Of a DNA stretch of 64,000 nucleotides, positions 28,520-37,871 are shown in pieces. How positions within the stretch are numbered: the stretch's first letter is position 1; the number at the start of each line of letters is the position of its first letter. Position numbers and translations under genes: made by a program. The DNA is from an uncultured beta proteobacterium. GTDB taxonomy: Bacteria > Pseudomonadota > Gammaproteobacteria > Burkholderiales > Burkholderiaceae_C. The stretch covers positions 1 through 64,000 of the forward strand of contig CAILAY010000162.1 of the NCBI GenBank assembly GCA_903832285.1. Direction: 5' to 3'. The notes beneath the pieces were generated by a model. It ran no database searches and was not told the DNA's origin. It was given only the letters and a program-made list of their open reading frames with translations.

Positions 28520-29263
28520 ATGAACCGCATTGCGCAATCCAACTTCGTCGCCCCGCTGCTTCACAGTCTGGGCTGCATCTTGGTTTTGTTTGTGGCCATG
28601 GCGGCATCGGCCCAGGATGCAGCACCCACTGTCGATCTGCTGGGCGTGACTCAGCGCTGGGTTGACCTCGCTCTGAGCAAGGGCGCTTCGGCCGATCGCA
28701 GTCCTCTGCGCATAGAAGTTAGCATGGGCAACCTGGACAGCCGGCTGCGGCTGGCACCTTGTGCACAAATCGAACCCTATATGCCGGTCAACACCCGACT
28801 CTGGGGCAAGACCCGCGTCGGTTTGCGCTGCCTGAAAGGCACCTCGCATTGGAACGTTTTTCTGCCGGTGACGGTCAAGGCGTTTGGTCCGGCTTGGGTG
28901 CTGCGCGATGCGCTGCCACCTGGCAGTACCATCAAGGCCGAAGACGCGATTCAGGCGGATGTGGATTGGGCCAGCGAGGCTTCTCCCATCATTGGCGATG
29001 CCGCGCAGTGGATTGGTCAGGTGACCGCGTACTCGCTTTCGGCCGGGCAGGCTTTGCGCCAATCGATGGTCAAACCGCCGCAGGTGTTTCAGGCTGGTGC
29101 ACCTGTTCGCATCCTGGCGCAGGGGCCTGGTTTTAGCGTCAGCTCCGACGGTCAGGCGCTTAATCCGGGGATCGTGGGCCAGGCAGCCCGCGTGAGAACC
29201 GAAGGGGGGCGGGTGGTTTCCGGTGTGGTTCTGGATACCCATACAGTGAAAATTGACCTGTGA
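28520..29263 (+). CDS. flgA: Flagellar P-ring chaperone FlgA
   Basis: 247 aa. The start at 28520 is preferred to one 28 codons upstream because it leads directly into a signal peptide (LGCILVLFVAMAASAQ, cleavage after ASA). The mature protein has an SAF-like domain with RDALPPGSTIKAEDAIQADVDW and SAGQALRQSMVKPPQVFQAGAPV, ending ARVRTEGGRVVSGVVLDTHTVKIDL-like FlgA consensus. It is a periplasmic chaperone for FlgI. Confidence 0.95.
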   Translation: MNRIAQSNFVAPLLHSLGCILVLFVAMAASAQDAAPTVDLLGVTQRWVDLALSKGASADRSPLRIEVSMGNLDSRLRLAPCAQIEPYMPVNTRLWGKTRVGLRCLKGTSHWNVFLPVTVKAFGPAWVLRDALPPGSTIKAEDAIQADVDWASEASPIIGDAAQWIGQVTAYSLSAGQALRQSMVKPPQVFQAGAPVRILAQGPGFSVSSDGQALNPGIVGQAARVRTEGGRVVSGVVLDTHTVKIDL

Positions 29264-29285
29264 TGACAATTTTTTTCGAAAGTGC

Positions 29286-29312
29286 TAAAGCTTGGACGCA
29301 ATCGGTCGATAC
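29286..29312 (+). promoter_or_regulatory. Sigma-28 (FliA) promoter of flgMN
   Basis: TAAA at 29286-29289, exactly 15 bp, then GTCGATAC at 29305-29312, against the sigma-28 consensus TAAA-N15-GCCGATAA: full match at -35 and 6 of 8 at -10. It lies 42 bp before flgM and just after the flgA stop, so flgMN is expected to be driven by FliA (encoded at 30285), closing the flagellar checkpoint loop. Confidence 0.85.
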
Positions 29313-29353
29313 AGTCTGCAAGAGCGCCTCAATGGGCGAATTTGGAGAGTGTG

Positions 29354-29689
29354 ATGAAGATTGAATCAAACAAAGTCGTCCCTGCAGTAGCGAGTAACGC
29401 GCCAACCGAAAAGGCGGGTGCGACTGCGGCCAACACTCCCGAAAAAGCGCGCTCCGGATCGAATAGTTCCCCTGCCGTCCCGCCGAGTCAGGGCGTGCCT
29501 GTCACGATGTCGAAGCAGGCCAGCAATATGGCCAAATTGCAGCAAGCCAACGCCTCGGTTGTGAATCAGCAAAAGGTGGATTCCGTGCGCGCCGCGATCC
29601 AGCAAGGAAACTTCAAGGTGAATGCGGAGGCGATTGCCGACAAGATGCTGGCGACTGCACAGGAAATGTTGCAGCAAAAATCCAAATGA
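29354..29689 (+). CDS. flgM: Anti-sigma-28 factor FlgM
   Basis: 111 aa. The ATG at 29354, after GGAGAGTG, is chosen because the sigma-28 promoter lies between it and flgA. The N-terminal half is low complexity (Ala, Pro, Ser) and probably disordered. The C-terminal sigma-binding part is visible: NQQKVDSVRAAIQQGNFKVNAEAIADKMLATAQEML. It binds FliA until the hook-basal body is complete, then is exported. Confidence 0.92.
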   Translation: MKIESNKVVPAVASNAPTEKAGATAANTPEKARSGSNSSPAVPPSQGVPVTMSKQASNMAKLQQANASVVNQQKVDSVRAAIQQGNFKVNAEAIADKMLATAQEMLQQKSK

Positions 29690-29704
29690 CCTGATGAATG
29701 TACG

Positions 29705-30103
29705 ATGACCCCAGCAGCGCAGAGCCTTTTACGTGAATTTGATGTTTCGCTAACCGCCGTGGAACAGGCACTGGCCGTGGTGAATGCCGGCTTGGCGCAT
29801 GAGAATGCCGACCATTTGGAAGTGGCGTGTCAGTCGCTCCAAGATGCCCTTCTGGCGTGTACCGCTGCGCGACCACAGTGGTTGAAACTGCAACCCGCGG
29901 ATCCCAGGTTGCGTGCACGTTTGGAGTTTGTGCGTTCGGGTATTGCCCACGTGCGCGAAGGTATGGCACGCCGTGCCGCGGGTGTGCAGCGCGCGTTGCA
30001 AATTCTGTTGCCTAGTGGCCCGGTGGCGACCTACGGCCGGGGTGCGGCGTCCTTCGCGTCGGACCGCAGGTCGGACGCGTCCTTTACGTCGCTGTCGGCA
30101 TAG
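29705..30103 (+). CDS. flgN: Flagellar export chaperone FlgN-like protein
   Basis: 132 aa, helical, 15 bp after flgM. It is expected to chaperone FlgK and FlgL. Sequence conservation is weak; the assignment rests on size, helical heptad-like N-terminus (SLLREFDVSLTAVEQALAVV) and the flgA-flgM-flgN order. The last about 20 residues (FASDRRSDASFTSLSA) are Ser/Asp/Arg-rich and look like an unstructured tail. Confidence 0.85.
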   Translation: MTPAAQSLLREFDVSLTAVEQALAVVNAGLAHENADHLEVACQSLQDALLACTAARPQWLKLQPADPRLRARLEFVRSGIAHVREGMARRAAGVQRALQILLPSGPVATYGRGAASFASDRRSDASFTSLSA

Positions 30104-30284
30104 GCGTTTTTAGATCTCGGCCTGGTGGTGGACCCACCTGCGCGGGCTTTTCCAAGAGAAACTCAGCAAAGAGAAGGCAGGACGCAGTCAGAGCCGCTGG
30201 GCGGTTCCTTGCGCTGCTCCTGCCGGTTGGGGTCTGGCTAAACACCCTTCGCGCAGCTTTGGTCCATCGCGCAAGATTTCAGAA
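30104..30284. other. flgN-fliA convergent gap
   Basis: 181 bp between convergent genes. A GGTGG-TGGAC-CCACC stem (30124-30138), followed a few bases later by GGGCTTTT, could end the flgMN transcript. On the minus strand only short stems such as CCGC-CCA-GCGG are seen after fliA. Neither is convincing. Confidence 0.35.
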
Positions 30285-31001
30285 TCAGTGATCGCGCATT
30301 TTTGCACGCAGCCGTGCCACTGACTGGCTGTGCAACTGGCACACGCGTGACTCCGTGACGTCCAGCACCTTGGCGATTTCCTTGAGATTCATGTCGTGTT
30401 CGTAGTACATGCTCATGATGTATTGCTCGCGCTCTGGCAGGCTCTCAATCGCTTTCACCAATGACTGGCGCACGCGCTGATCGCGCAGCAACTGCATCGG
30501 GTCGGCGCTTCCGTCGCCCGCATAGCGGTCCAGAAAACCTTCTTCGTCGTCACTGCCGCGGCCCATGTCTTCCAGGTACACCAGTTGTGTTCCACGGACA
30601 TTGCCCAGCATGTCCTGATAGGCTCCCAGACTCAATCCCAACTGGGCCGCGATTTCCGATTCCATCGGACTGCGTCCCAGCACGTGTTCAAGTTTGCGCA
30701 CGGCCAATTCGATTTCCTTCTGATTCTTGCGGCCGCCACGTGACATCCAATCGCCTTCGCGCAATTCGTCGAGCATGGCGCCGCGGATTCTCTGGGTGGC
30801 GAACGTTTCAAACTGCACACCCTGGCTTACCTCGTAGCGACTCAGCGCCTCGGCCAGGCCGATCATGCCGACCTGGATCAGGTCGTCGACCTCGATGTTG
30901 GCGGGCAACTTGGCGATCATGTGATGGGCCAGCCTGCGCACCAGTGGTACGTATTGGCGCAGCGTGGCGTCGCGATCAAGCTGACCGGTGGCGGTGTACA
31001 T
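30285..31001 (-). CDS. fliA: Flagellar sigma-28 factor FliA
   Basis: 238 aa. Region 2 has QYVPLVRRLAHHMIAKLPANIEVDDLIQVGMIGL, region 3 REGDWMSRGGRKNQKEIE, and region 4 LPEREQYIMSMYYEHDMNLKEIAKVLDVTESRVCQLHSQ. The ATG at 31001 has a GGAG site 8 bp upstream and gives the usual MYTATGQ start. An alternative ATG at 31046 would overlap the flhF stop (TAATG) and add 15 residues, but has no ribosome-binding site. It is the last gene of the motA-to-fliA operon. Confidence 0.97.
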   Translation of the reverse strand: MYTATGQLDRDATLRQYVPLVRRLAHHMIAKLPANIEVDDLIQVGMIGLAEALSRYEVSQGVQFETFATQRIRGAMLDELREGDWMSRGGRKNQKEIELAVRKLEHVLGRSPMESEIAAQLGLSLGAYQDMLGNVRGTQLVYLEDMGRGSDDEEGFLDRYAGDGSADPMQLLRDQRVRQSLVKAIESLPEREQYIMSMYYEHDMNLKEIAKVLDVTESRVCQLHSQSVARLRAKMRDH

Positions 31002-31045
31002 CAACGACTCCGAGAAGATTTCCGGAAATGACCCTGGGCGACTCA

Positions 31046-32479
31046 TTATGCATGGAGCGCGCCCTGAAAGTGCTGTTGCACAGGAGTGGGTGAAAAGAAG
31101 AAGTTGAGGTCGTCGGCCTTGGGATCGAAGGCCGATTTGCCCGAGGTTTGCATCGACATGCGCACCAGTTTCCCGGGATCGGCGTTCTCCCAGTCTTCGG
31201 GCACGCGCTGGCCGTTGGTGACACCCCGCAGCGTCACCTGGTGGCGGATCACCGCGTCCAGCGCCGGACCCAACTTCACCGCTTCGTCCACCTTGGAGAG
31301 CAGCACCTGCTGCGCCGACTCGCGTTTGAAGGAACTCAGCACGTCGTCCAGCGTATCGCCATGGCTGCCGGCGTTGAGCACCAGCAGGCGCTTGATGTGC
31401 GGCAGATCCAGCAACTCGTCCACCATTTCGCCCTTGCGGGGATCGTGCGGCGCCACGCCGGCAGTGTCGATCAGGATCATCTTCTTGTTGGCCAGCAGAT
31501 TGAGCAGATCCTGCAGGGCGGCCCGGTCGTGCGCCAGGTGAGCGACCACGCCCAGCATGCGCCCGTAACCGCGCAGTTGTTCCAGGGCCGCGACGCGATA
31601 GGTGTCCAGCGTGATCAGGCCCACGCTGTTGGGTCCGTGACTGCGCACACACAGGGCCGCCAACTTGGCCGCTGTTGTGGTCTTGCCCACGCCGGTGGCG
31701 CCCACCAGTGCGAAGATGCCGCCTTCCTCCTGCAGTTGTGCCTGTCCGATGTCGGTCTTGAGATTGCGTTCCAGCACGTCCATGACCCAGCGCACAGCGT
31801 GCGCCGCATCAATGCCTTTGGGCAGACGTTCCAGCACGCCGCGCGCCAACGAGGGCGAGTAACCGGCGCGGATCAGTTTGAGCATGAGGTTCGACTGGAT
31901 CGGGTCCTGCCGGGCTTGGCCCAGCCACGACAGGGTGTTGAAACGTTCTTCGATCAGCTCCTTCATGTTCTGCAGTTCGTCCACGATGTTTTGCGAGGCG
32001 ATGGACGCCGTGGGCAGCGCCGGTGGTGCCGATTTAGTGCGGCTGCCCGTAGACGCGGGCGTGGGCGCCTGCATCGAGTCCATCAGGCCCGAGTGCATGA
32101 CCCGCGACTTTGGCGGCGTCTCTGGTGGTGTGCGCTGTGCCGGTGCTACCGCCGGACGAGCCGTTCCCATCTCCTCCTGACGCCGGCGCAACATGCGCTC
32201 GCGCACATAGCTTTGGAACGACAGGGTGCTCATGGCCATGCCCTCGGTGTCCTGTCCGACCGTGCTCTTCTCGGCTGCGTTCGTTGGAGCGGCCGCTGGC
32301 GCGCTCACCCGCGCCGGGGAACGCGCTATCGTTGCCAGCGATTCTTCGGCCGTGGCCACCACCTCAACGCCATTGCCGACAGGACGATTGGAAAGTATGA
32401 GTGTGCCTTCGCCGAAAGTTTGACGCGCCAGTGTCAGCGCCTCGCGTGCAGTGGGGGCGTGGAATCGTTGGATGTTCAT
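31046..32479 (-). CDS. flhF: Flagellar SRP-type GTPase FlhF
   Basis: 477 aa. The N-terminal B domain (NIQRFHAPTAREALTLARQTFGEGTLILSNR) is followed by a basic/Pro linker and the NG GTPase domain: P-loop ALVGATGVGKTTTAAKLA, DTYRVAALEQLRGYGRML, LIDTAGV and SKVDEAVKLG. FlhF places flagella at the cell pole. It overlaps flhA by 4 bp. The usual partner flhG does not follow. Confidence 0.97.
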   Translation of the reverse strand: MNIQRFHAPTAREALTLARQTFGEGTLILSNRPVGNGVEVVATAEESLATIARSPARVSAPAAAPTNAAEKSTVGQDTEGMAMSTLSFQSYVRERMLRRRQEEMGTARPAVAPAQRTPPETPPKSRVMHSGLMDSMQAPTPASTGSRTKSAPPALPTASIASQNIVDELQNMKELIEERFNTLSWLGQARQDPIQSNLMLKLIRAGYSPSLARGVLERLPKGIDAAHAVRWVMDVLERNLKTDIGQAQLQEEGGIFALVGATGVGKTTTAAKLAALCVRSHGPNSVGLITLDTYRVAALEQLRGYGRMLGVVAHLAHDRAALQDLLNLLANKKMILIDTAGVAPHDPRKGEMVDELLDLPHIKRLLVLNAGSHGDTLDDVLSSFKRESAQQVLLSKVDEAVKLGPALDAVIRHQVTLRGVTNGQRVPEDWENADPGKLVRMSMQTSGKSAFDPKADDLNFFFSPTPVQQHFQGALHA

Positions 32480-34557
32480 GCTAATGCACCTCGGAGAATC
32501 GGACCAATACGGATGGTGTGGGTTTCAGGAATTTCGCTGTGTCCAAGCACTTGCAGGCGCGGTGCCAGGCGTCGCACCAGTTTGGCGATGGCATTGCGGA
32601 TCGCATCGGGCACCAGCAGGCAGGCCGGGACGCCCTGTTCTTCCTGCTGTTGCGCGATGGTCGCTGCCGACCTGCTCAGCATGTCCGCCATGGACGGGTC
32701 CAATGCGGAGCCGCCGGCATTGCCCAGCGCCTGCACCAGCAGCCGTTCAAAATTGGGTTCGATCGCGATCACATTGAGTTCACGCACGGGACCGTAAATC
32801 TGCTGCACGATGGCCGGCGAGAGTGCGATCCGGATGCGCCGCGCCAGTTCCACCGGATCGCTCACCGTACCTGCGTGCTCGGCCAGGGATTCGACAATGG
32901 TGCGGATATCGCGGATGTGTACGCCTTCTTCCAGCAACAGCTGCAGTACTTTCTGAAAACTGCCGATGGAGACCATTTTTGGCACGACTTCCTCGATCAG
33001 TTTTGGGGCCAGTCTGGCGACATGGTCCACCAGTTGCTGGGTCTCGGTGCGGCTGAGCAGTTTGGCTGCCTGCACTTGCATCAAGTGTGACAAATGCGTG
33101 GCCATCACGGTTTCCGAATCAACCACCGTAAATCCGGCCATTTGTGCGGCTTCTCGCTGGGGTTCATCGATCCAGTGCGCTGGCAGACCGAAGGCGGGAT
33201 CGGTGGTCGCCGTGCCGATCAACGGCGTTGAAATGCCGCCGGGATTGATGGCCAGGAACATGCCCGGATAGGCTTCGCCGTTTCCCGCCACGACACCGCG
33301 AAGCGTGATGCGATAGCTGCTGGGTTTGAGTTCCAGGTTGTCGCGCACATGCACGGCCGGCGGCAGGAAACCCACCTCTTGCGCAAATTTCTTGCGCACA
33401 CCCTTGATGCGCGCCAGCAGGTCGCCTTGGCGGGTCTTGTCGACCAGTGCAATCAGCCGATAACCCAGTTCCAGACCCAGCAGGTCCACGGGTTGCAGGT
33501 CGTCCCAGCTAGCCTCGCCATCATGCACTGCCTTGGGTGGTTCCACCGCAGGTTCGGGTGGGGGTGGACGATGTGCAATCGCCCACGAACCCCAAGCCAA
33601 GACGGCTGCCATGAGCAGAAACACAATGTGTGGCATGCCGGGAATGATGCCCAGCAGCGCCAGGATGCTGGCAGTCACGCCCAGCACCCGGGGCGAGGCG
33701 AACATCTGCGACACGATCTGCCCGCCGATGTCGCGGTCCTTGCCCACACGCGAAACCACCATGGCTGCGGCGACCGAGATCAGCAAGCCCGGGATCTGGG
33801 CCACGAGCGCGTCGCCCACGGCCAGCAGGATATAGGTGTCGGCCGCCTTGCCCGCTGACAAGTCGTGCTGGAACATGCCAACGGCAAAGCCGCCGACGAT
33901 GTTGATCACCAGGATCAGTATGCCGGCCACGGCGTCGCCGCGCACAAATTTGGAGGCTCCGTCCATCGAGCCGAAAAAGTCTGCTTCTTCGGCGACCTCG
34001 GCGCGGCGGCGCTTGGCTTCCTTTTCGTCTATGAGTCCGGCATTCAAATCGGCGTCGACGGCCATTTGCTTGCCCGGCATGGCGTCCAGGGTGAAGCGTG
34101 CCGAGACTTCGGCGATGCGCTCCGAGCCCTTGGTCACGACGATGAAGTTGATCACCACCAGAATCGCGAACACGATCAGTCCGACGGCAAAGTTTCCCCC
34201 GATCAGGAAGTGCCCGAAGGCTTCGATCACGGCGCCCGCGGCGCCCGGTCCGCCATGTCCCTCGAGCAGCACGATCCGTGTCGAGGCCACGTTCAACGAC
34301 AAACGCATCAAGGTGGAGAGCAGCAGCACCGAGGGGAAAGCCGCAAAGTCCAGCGGCTTGATCATGTAAGCCGCGACCATCATCACCATCAGAGCGATGG
34401 CAATGTTGACTGTGAAGAAAGTGTCGAGGAGCCAGGTCGGCATCGGCAGCACCATCATCGCCAGAATGGCCACCACCAGCAGCGGCGCGGCCGCGCCGTT
34501 CACCAGTGCGGCGTTGCGTACCAGCCATTGCTGCAGCGAGGGCGCGTAGGTTTTCAT
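32476..34557 (-). CDS. flhA: Flagellar export gate protein FlhA
   Basis: 693 aa, standard size. About eight N-terminal membrane helices (1-310) include the FHIPEP-type conserved loop region (VVTKGSERIAEVSARFTLDAMPGKQMAVDADLNAGLIDE). The C-terminal cytosolic domain (about 350-693) docks chaperone-substrate complexes. It overlaps flhB and flhF by 4 bp each. Confidence 0.98.
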   Translation of the reverse strand: MKTYAPSLQQWLVRNAALVNGAAAPLLVVAILAMMVLPMPTWLLDTFFTVNIAIALMVMMVAAYMIKPLDFAAFPSVLLLSTLMRLSLNVASTRIVLLEGHGGPGAAGAVIEAFGHFLIGGNFAVGLIVFAILVVINFIVVTKGSERIAEVSARFTLDAMPGKQMAVDADLNAGLIDEKEAKRRRAEVAEEADFFGSMDGASKFVRGDAVAGILILVINIVGGFAVGMFQHDLSAGKAADTYILLAVGDALVAQIPGLLISVAAAMVVSRVGKDRDIGGQIVSQMFASPRVLGVTASILALLGIIPGMPHIVFLLMAAVLAWGSWAIAHRPPPPEPAVEPPKAVHDGEASWDDLQPVDLLGLELGYRLIALVDKTRQGDLLARIKGVRKKFAQEVGFLPPAVHVRDNLELKPSSYRITLRGVVAGNGEAYPGMFLAINPGGISTPLIGTATTDPAFGLPAHWIDEPQREAAQMAGFTVVDSETVMATHLSHLMQVQAAKLLSRTETQQLVDHVARLAPKLIEEVVPKMVSIGSFQKVLQLLLEEGVHIRDIRTIVESLAEHAGTVSDPVELARRIRIALSPAIVQQIYGPVRELNVIAIEPNFERLLVQALGNAGGSALDPSMADMLSRSAATIAQQQEEQGVPACLLVPDAIRNAIAKLVRRLAPRLQVLGHSEIPETHTIRIGPILRGALA

Positions 34558-35708
34558 GCAGCCGCTGCCTCAGAAATCAATTTGGAAAAGGGATCCATTT
34601 CCGGTGGTACGAAGGGTTCGGGCATCTCCTCAGGCATGGGCCCTTCGCCGCGCAGCGCGGCCTGGAGCCGGTACACATAGGCCAGCACTTGCGCCACCGC
34701 GGTGTACAGGTTGCCGGGAATTTCGCGGTTCAGTTCGGCGTGGGTATAGAGCGCGCGCGCCAGCATGGGCGACTGCAGCACCGGAATCTTGTTTGACTTG
34801 GCCAGGTCGCGGATCTTCAGGGCCAGCAGATCCGCTCCCTTGGAGATCACCTGAGGTGCGCCCATCTTGTTCTCGTCATATTTCAGTGCAACCGCGAAGT
34901 GCGTTGGATTCATGACCACAAAGTCCGCTTTGGGCACGGCGCTAACGCTGTTGCGCTGGGACAGTTCCCTTTGCCGCGCACGGCGTTTGCCCTTCATCTG
35001 CGGGTCGCCTTCCGAATCCTTGTGTTCCTGCTTGATTTCCTGATGCGACATGCGCATGCGCGAACCAAACATGTAGGCCTGCAAGGGCATGTCGATCACC
35101 GCCACCGCGAACACCACCAGCAGCAGCAATGCCACGCCTGCGCTCACCCAACTTGCCAGATGGGGAATGGATGCTGACGACGGTTGCAGCACCAGTTGTG
35201 CCACCTGATCCAGGTGCGACATGAAGTAGCTTGCTGCCACGGCAATCAGCGCGGCTGTCATGAGCACCAGTTTGAGCACGTGGGACACCTGCTCCTTGGA
35301 AAACAGGCGCCCTATTCCAGCCAGCGGGTTGAGTCGGCTGAAATCGGGTCCCAGCGGCTTGAAGCTCATGACCCAACCGCCCGTGGCCACGGTGCTGATG
35401 ATCACTGCCGGCAAGATGATTGCGGCAAAGGCCACGGCCACGCCCATGCCCACGAGCGTGACATCCCGCAACCGCAACAGCAGGTCACTGGTCTGTCCGA
35501 TGACGCTGGCGTCGAAGCTCATTTGCGTCGACAAGGCGAGTTTGAGATGCTCCAGCAGGGTGGGTGCCAGCATCGAGAGGGCGACGGCACCGGTACCCAG
35601 CACCGCCAGATTGCCCAGGTCGCGGGAGCGTGTCACCTTACCATCATCACGCGCTTTTTGCAGCTTGCGCTGTGTCGCCGGAAGGTTGCGGTCCTGACTG
35701 GAGTCCAT
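34554..35708 (-). CDS. flhB: Flagellar export switch protein FlhB
   Basis: 384 aa from the ATG at 35708, or 392 aa from an in-frame GTG at 35732; neither has a strong ribosome-binding site. It has four membrane helices in residues 30-215, then the cytosolic domain with the autocleavage motif NPTH (FVVMNPTHFAVALKYDE), which switches export from hook to filament substrates. It ends in an acidic/Pro-rich tail. Confidence 0.97.
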   Translation of the reverse strand: MDSSQDRNLPATQRKLQKARDDGKVTRSRDLGNLAVLGTGAVALSMLAPTLLEHLKLALSTQMSFDASVIGQTSDLLLRLRDVTLVGMGVAVAFAAIILPAVIISTVATGGWVMSFKPLGPDFSRLNPLAGIGRLFSKEQVSHVLKLVLMTAALIAVAASYFMSHLDQVAQLVLQPSSASIPHLASWVSAGVALLLLVVFAVAVIDMPLQAYMFGSRMRMSHQEIKQEHKDSEGDPQMKGKRRARQRELSQRNSVSAVPKADFVVMNPTHFAVALKYDENKMGAPQVISKGADLLALKIRDLAKSNKIPVLQSPMLARALYTHAELNREIPGNLYTAVAQVLAYVYRLQAALRGEGPMPEEMPEPFVPPEMDPFSKLISEAAAA

Positions 35709-35766
35709 GTGGGGTGTACCGTTGAAGTTCACCCATTGTCTGAAAACGCGCCGTTAACTAAAGCGC

Positions 35767-35823
35767 AAAAAGACGGCGATTGCCCCGCCAATTGAAACCC
35801 GGCGCAAGTCGCTGCGCCGCAGC
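35767..35823 (-). terminator. Weak hairpins in the cheZ-flhB gap
   Basis: Reading the minus strand after the cheZ stop there is GCTGC-GGC-GCAGC (35811-35823), then GGCG-N7-CGCC (35775-35789) followed by GTCTTTTT (T run opposite 35767-35771). The stems are short. This could be an attenuating or processing site that lowers flhB-flhA-flhF-fliA expression relative to motAB-cheYZ; it is not a strong terminator. Confidence 0.3.
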
Positions 35824-35827
35824 GGCA

Positions 35828-36457
35828 TCAGAAGCCCAGGCTTGCCAGCAAATCATCCACTTGCGACTGGTCGGTGACCACATCCTTGTTGCCTTCGGGG
35901 TTCACCACCGGACCGCTCAGGCTCTTGGAAACTTCCGAAGCCACCGGTGTAGCCGGGGCCGTCTCGATCAGCAGGCGCACCAGCTGTTCCTCGATCGTGG
36001 ATGTGAGCGCAACCACTCGCGTGATCACCTGTCCCGTCAGGTCGTGGAAGTCCTGGGCCATCATGATTTCTGTCAGGTGGTGATCCACTTGCTGCGAACT
36101 CTTTTGCACCGCATGCACGAAGTTGAGCACGTGGCCGCGTGCGACCGCTGCCACCGGATCCTGCACGATCATGTCCGCGATGCGCTGCGCTTCGGCCGCG
36201 ATCTGCTCGTGTTCGGCCTTCGCCAGTTCCACCTGGTTCAATACCTTCTCTGCGGCTTCGCCGGTGAGGCGGGCGATATACGACAGCCGGCTCTTGGCGT
36301 CGGGGAGTTCTTCCACCGTGCCCTTGATCCCATCGGCATAGCCAAGCTCACTCAGGGAATCGTGCAATTGACGGGTCAGGATGCCCAGCTTGTGGTGCAC
36401 GTCGACCGGAGCTGAGGTGTCGGGGGTGGAGGTCATGTCAGTGCTTTGCATGGTCAA
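35828..36457 (-). CDS. cheZ: CheY-P phosphatase CheZ
   Basis: 209 aa. The long helical hairpin carries the catalytic segment [14 protein letters not shown], with D139 and Q143 corresponding to the catalytic Asp/Gln of E. coli CheZ. The C-terminal CheY-binding peptide [11 protein letters not shown] is intact. It overlaps cheY by 4 bp, so the response regulator and its phosphatase are co-translated. Confidence 0.97.
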   Translation of the reverse strand: MTMQSTDMTSTPDTSAPVDVHHKLGILTRQLHDSLSELGYADGIKGTVEELPDAKSRLSYIARLTGEAAEKVLNQVELAKAEHEQIAAEAQRIADMIVQDPVAAVARGHVLNFVHAVQKSSQQVDHHLTEIMMAQDFHDLTGQVITRVVALTSTIEEQLVRLLIETAPATPVASEVSKSLSGPVVNPEGNKDVVTDQSQVDDLLASLGF

Positions 36458-36846
36458 CCTGCCAGTCCGAGCTTCTTCAGGATGGCGCTGACCTTGTCTT
36501 CCAGGGTAGCCTTGGTGAAGGGCTTGACGATATAGCCGGCAGCTCCGCCCTGGGCCGCGGCCACGATATCTTCCTTGCGCGCTTCGGCCGTCACCATCAA
36601 TACCGGCAAATGTTTGAGCTTGTCGTCTTTCTTGATTTCTGCCAGCAGCTCAAACCCGTTCATGTTGGGCATGTTGATATCAGACACCACGAAGTCAAAC
36701 TTGCTGTTGCGCAGCTTGTGCAGCGCGACCACGCCATCCTCCGCTTCGTCGGCCTCCGGGTAGCCGCTTTCCTTGAGCAAATTACGCACGATGCGGCGCA
36801 TGGTGGAGAAGTCATCGACGATCAGGAATCGAAGGTCGTTTGCCAT
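36454..36846 (-). CDS. cheY: Chemotaxis response regulator CheY
   Basis: 130-aa single receiver domain. Acid pocket D11-D12, phosphoacceptor D56 ([13 protein letters not shown]), T86 and K108 are all present. It binds FliM to change motor direction when phosphorylated by CheA, which lies outside this window. It sits between motB and cheZ. Confidence 0.97.
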   Translation of the reverse strand: MANDLRFLIVDDFSTMRRIVRNLLKESGYPEADEAEDGVVALHKLRNSKFDFVVSDINMPNMNGFELLAEIKKDDKLKHLPVLMVTAEARKEDIVAAAQGGAAGYIVKPFTKATLEDKVSAILKKLGLAG

Positions 36847-36909
36847 GGTTGAGACTTTCGTTAATGGGACAAATAAAGCGGGCTGTGCAGGGCTGAAGGT
36901 TAACCCACT

Positions 36910-37854
36910 TCAATGCGGGGTCGACGCGGGGGGCAACACCGGCTGGGGAGCCGCCGCCGGAGCCTCGGGCGGGACCACGGGGCGGCTGCTGAGCAAACGT
37001 TCCTCGGCCTCCCGGGTCATGATCGTAATACTGATCCTGCGGTTCGCCGGACTCTTGGGGTTGTCCTCGTCCAGCAAGCTGGTGGCGGCCAAACCCGCGA
37101 CCCGGGCCAATTTGTCGTCCGGCATGCCAGCAGCCACCAGTTCGCGTCGCGTGGCGTTGGCCCGGTCGGCAGACAACTCCCAGTTGCTGTAGCCGCGGTC
37201 CCCGCCGCTGTAAGGCGTGGCGTCGGTATGCCCGGCCAGGCTGACCCGATTCTCCACGCCATTCAAGGCCGCGCCGATCTCACGCAGGATGTCGCGCATA
37301 TAGGGCTTGACGACGGCGCTTCCGCTGGCGAACATGGGGCGGTTCTGGTCGTCCACAATCTGAATCAACAAGCCGTCGGGAGTGACTTCCATGCGGATCT
37401 GCGACCGATAGTCGTTCAGCTTGGGTGTGTTGGCGATGAGGTCTTCAATCTTTGCTTGCAGTGTCGCCAGACGCTTGCTATCCTGCTTGGCGACTTCGGC
37501 CTTGGCGGCGTCGGCGATCTGCTTTTTTGTTGGTGGCGGTGTTGCGGCTGGAGGTTTCCCCTGCCCCGCGGCGCGGCTCAGATCGGTGCCGCCGGCCGTC
37601 AGGACGCTGGTGCTGTTGCCGGCGCCGCTGCCACCCGACAGCGCCACCTTCAGCGGTGAATTGAAGTAGTCGGACAAACCTTTCAGGTCGCCCTGAGCGG
37701 TGGAACCCAACAGCCACATCAGCAGGAAGAACGCCATCATGGCCGTGACGAAATCGGCGTAGGCGATCTTCCAGGCGCCCCCGTGTACGGCATGTCCGCC
37801 CTTCTTGATGCGCTTGATGATGATCGGCTGGAGCTTTTTCCCGTCGGTGGCCAT
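36910..37854 (-). CDS. motB: Flagellar stator protein MotB
   Basis: 314 aa. After a basic N-terminus there is one membrane helix with the proton-carrying Asp D34 (WKIAYADFVTAMMAFFLLMWLL), then the plug/linker region, and a C-terminal OmpA-like peptidoglycan-binding domain (about 155-275, with SLAGHTDATPYSGGDRGYSNWELSADRA). A Pro/Ala tail follows. It pairs with MotA 17 bp upstream. Confidence 0.98.
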   Translation of the reverse strand: MATDGKKLQPIIIKRIKKGGHAVHGGAWKIAYADFVTAMMAFFLLMWLLGSTAQGDLKGLSDYFNSPLKVALSGGSGAGNSTSVLTAGGTDLSRAAGQGKPPAATPPPTKKQIADAAKAEVAKQDSKRLATLQAKIEDLIANTPKLNDYRSQIRMEVTPDGLLIQIVDDQNRPMFASGSAVVKPYMRDILREIGAALNGVENRVSLAGHTDATPYSGGDRGYSNWELSADRANATRRELVAAGMPDDKLARVAGLAATSLLDEDNPKSPANRRISITIMTREAEERLLSSRPVVPPEAPAAAPQPVLPPASTPH

Positions 37855-37871
37855 GATTCAGAGCCGTCGCG

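Noticed and set aside
31002-31046. Upstream start for fliA overlapping the flhF stop
   Set aside because: It adds 15 residues absent from typical FliA N-termini and has no Shine-Dalgarno; the start at 31001 has GGAG at the right distance. Kept as an alternative only.
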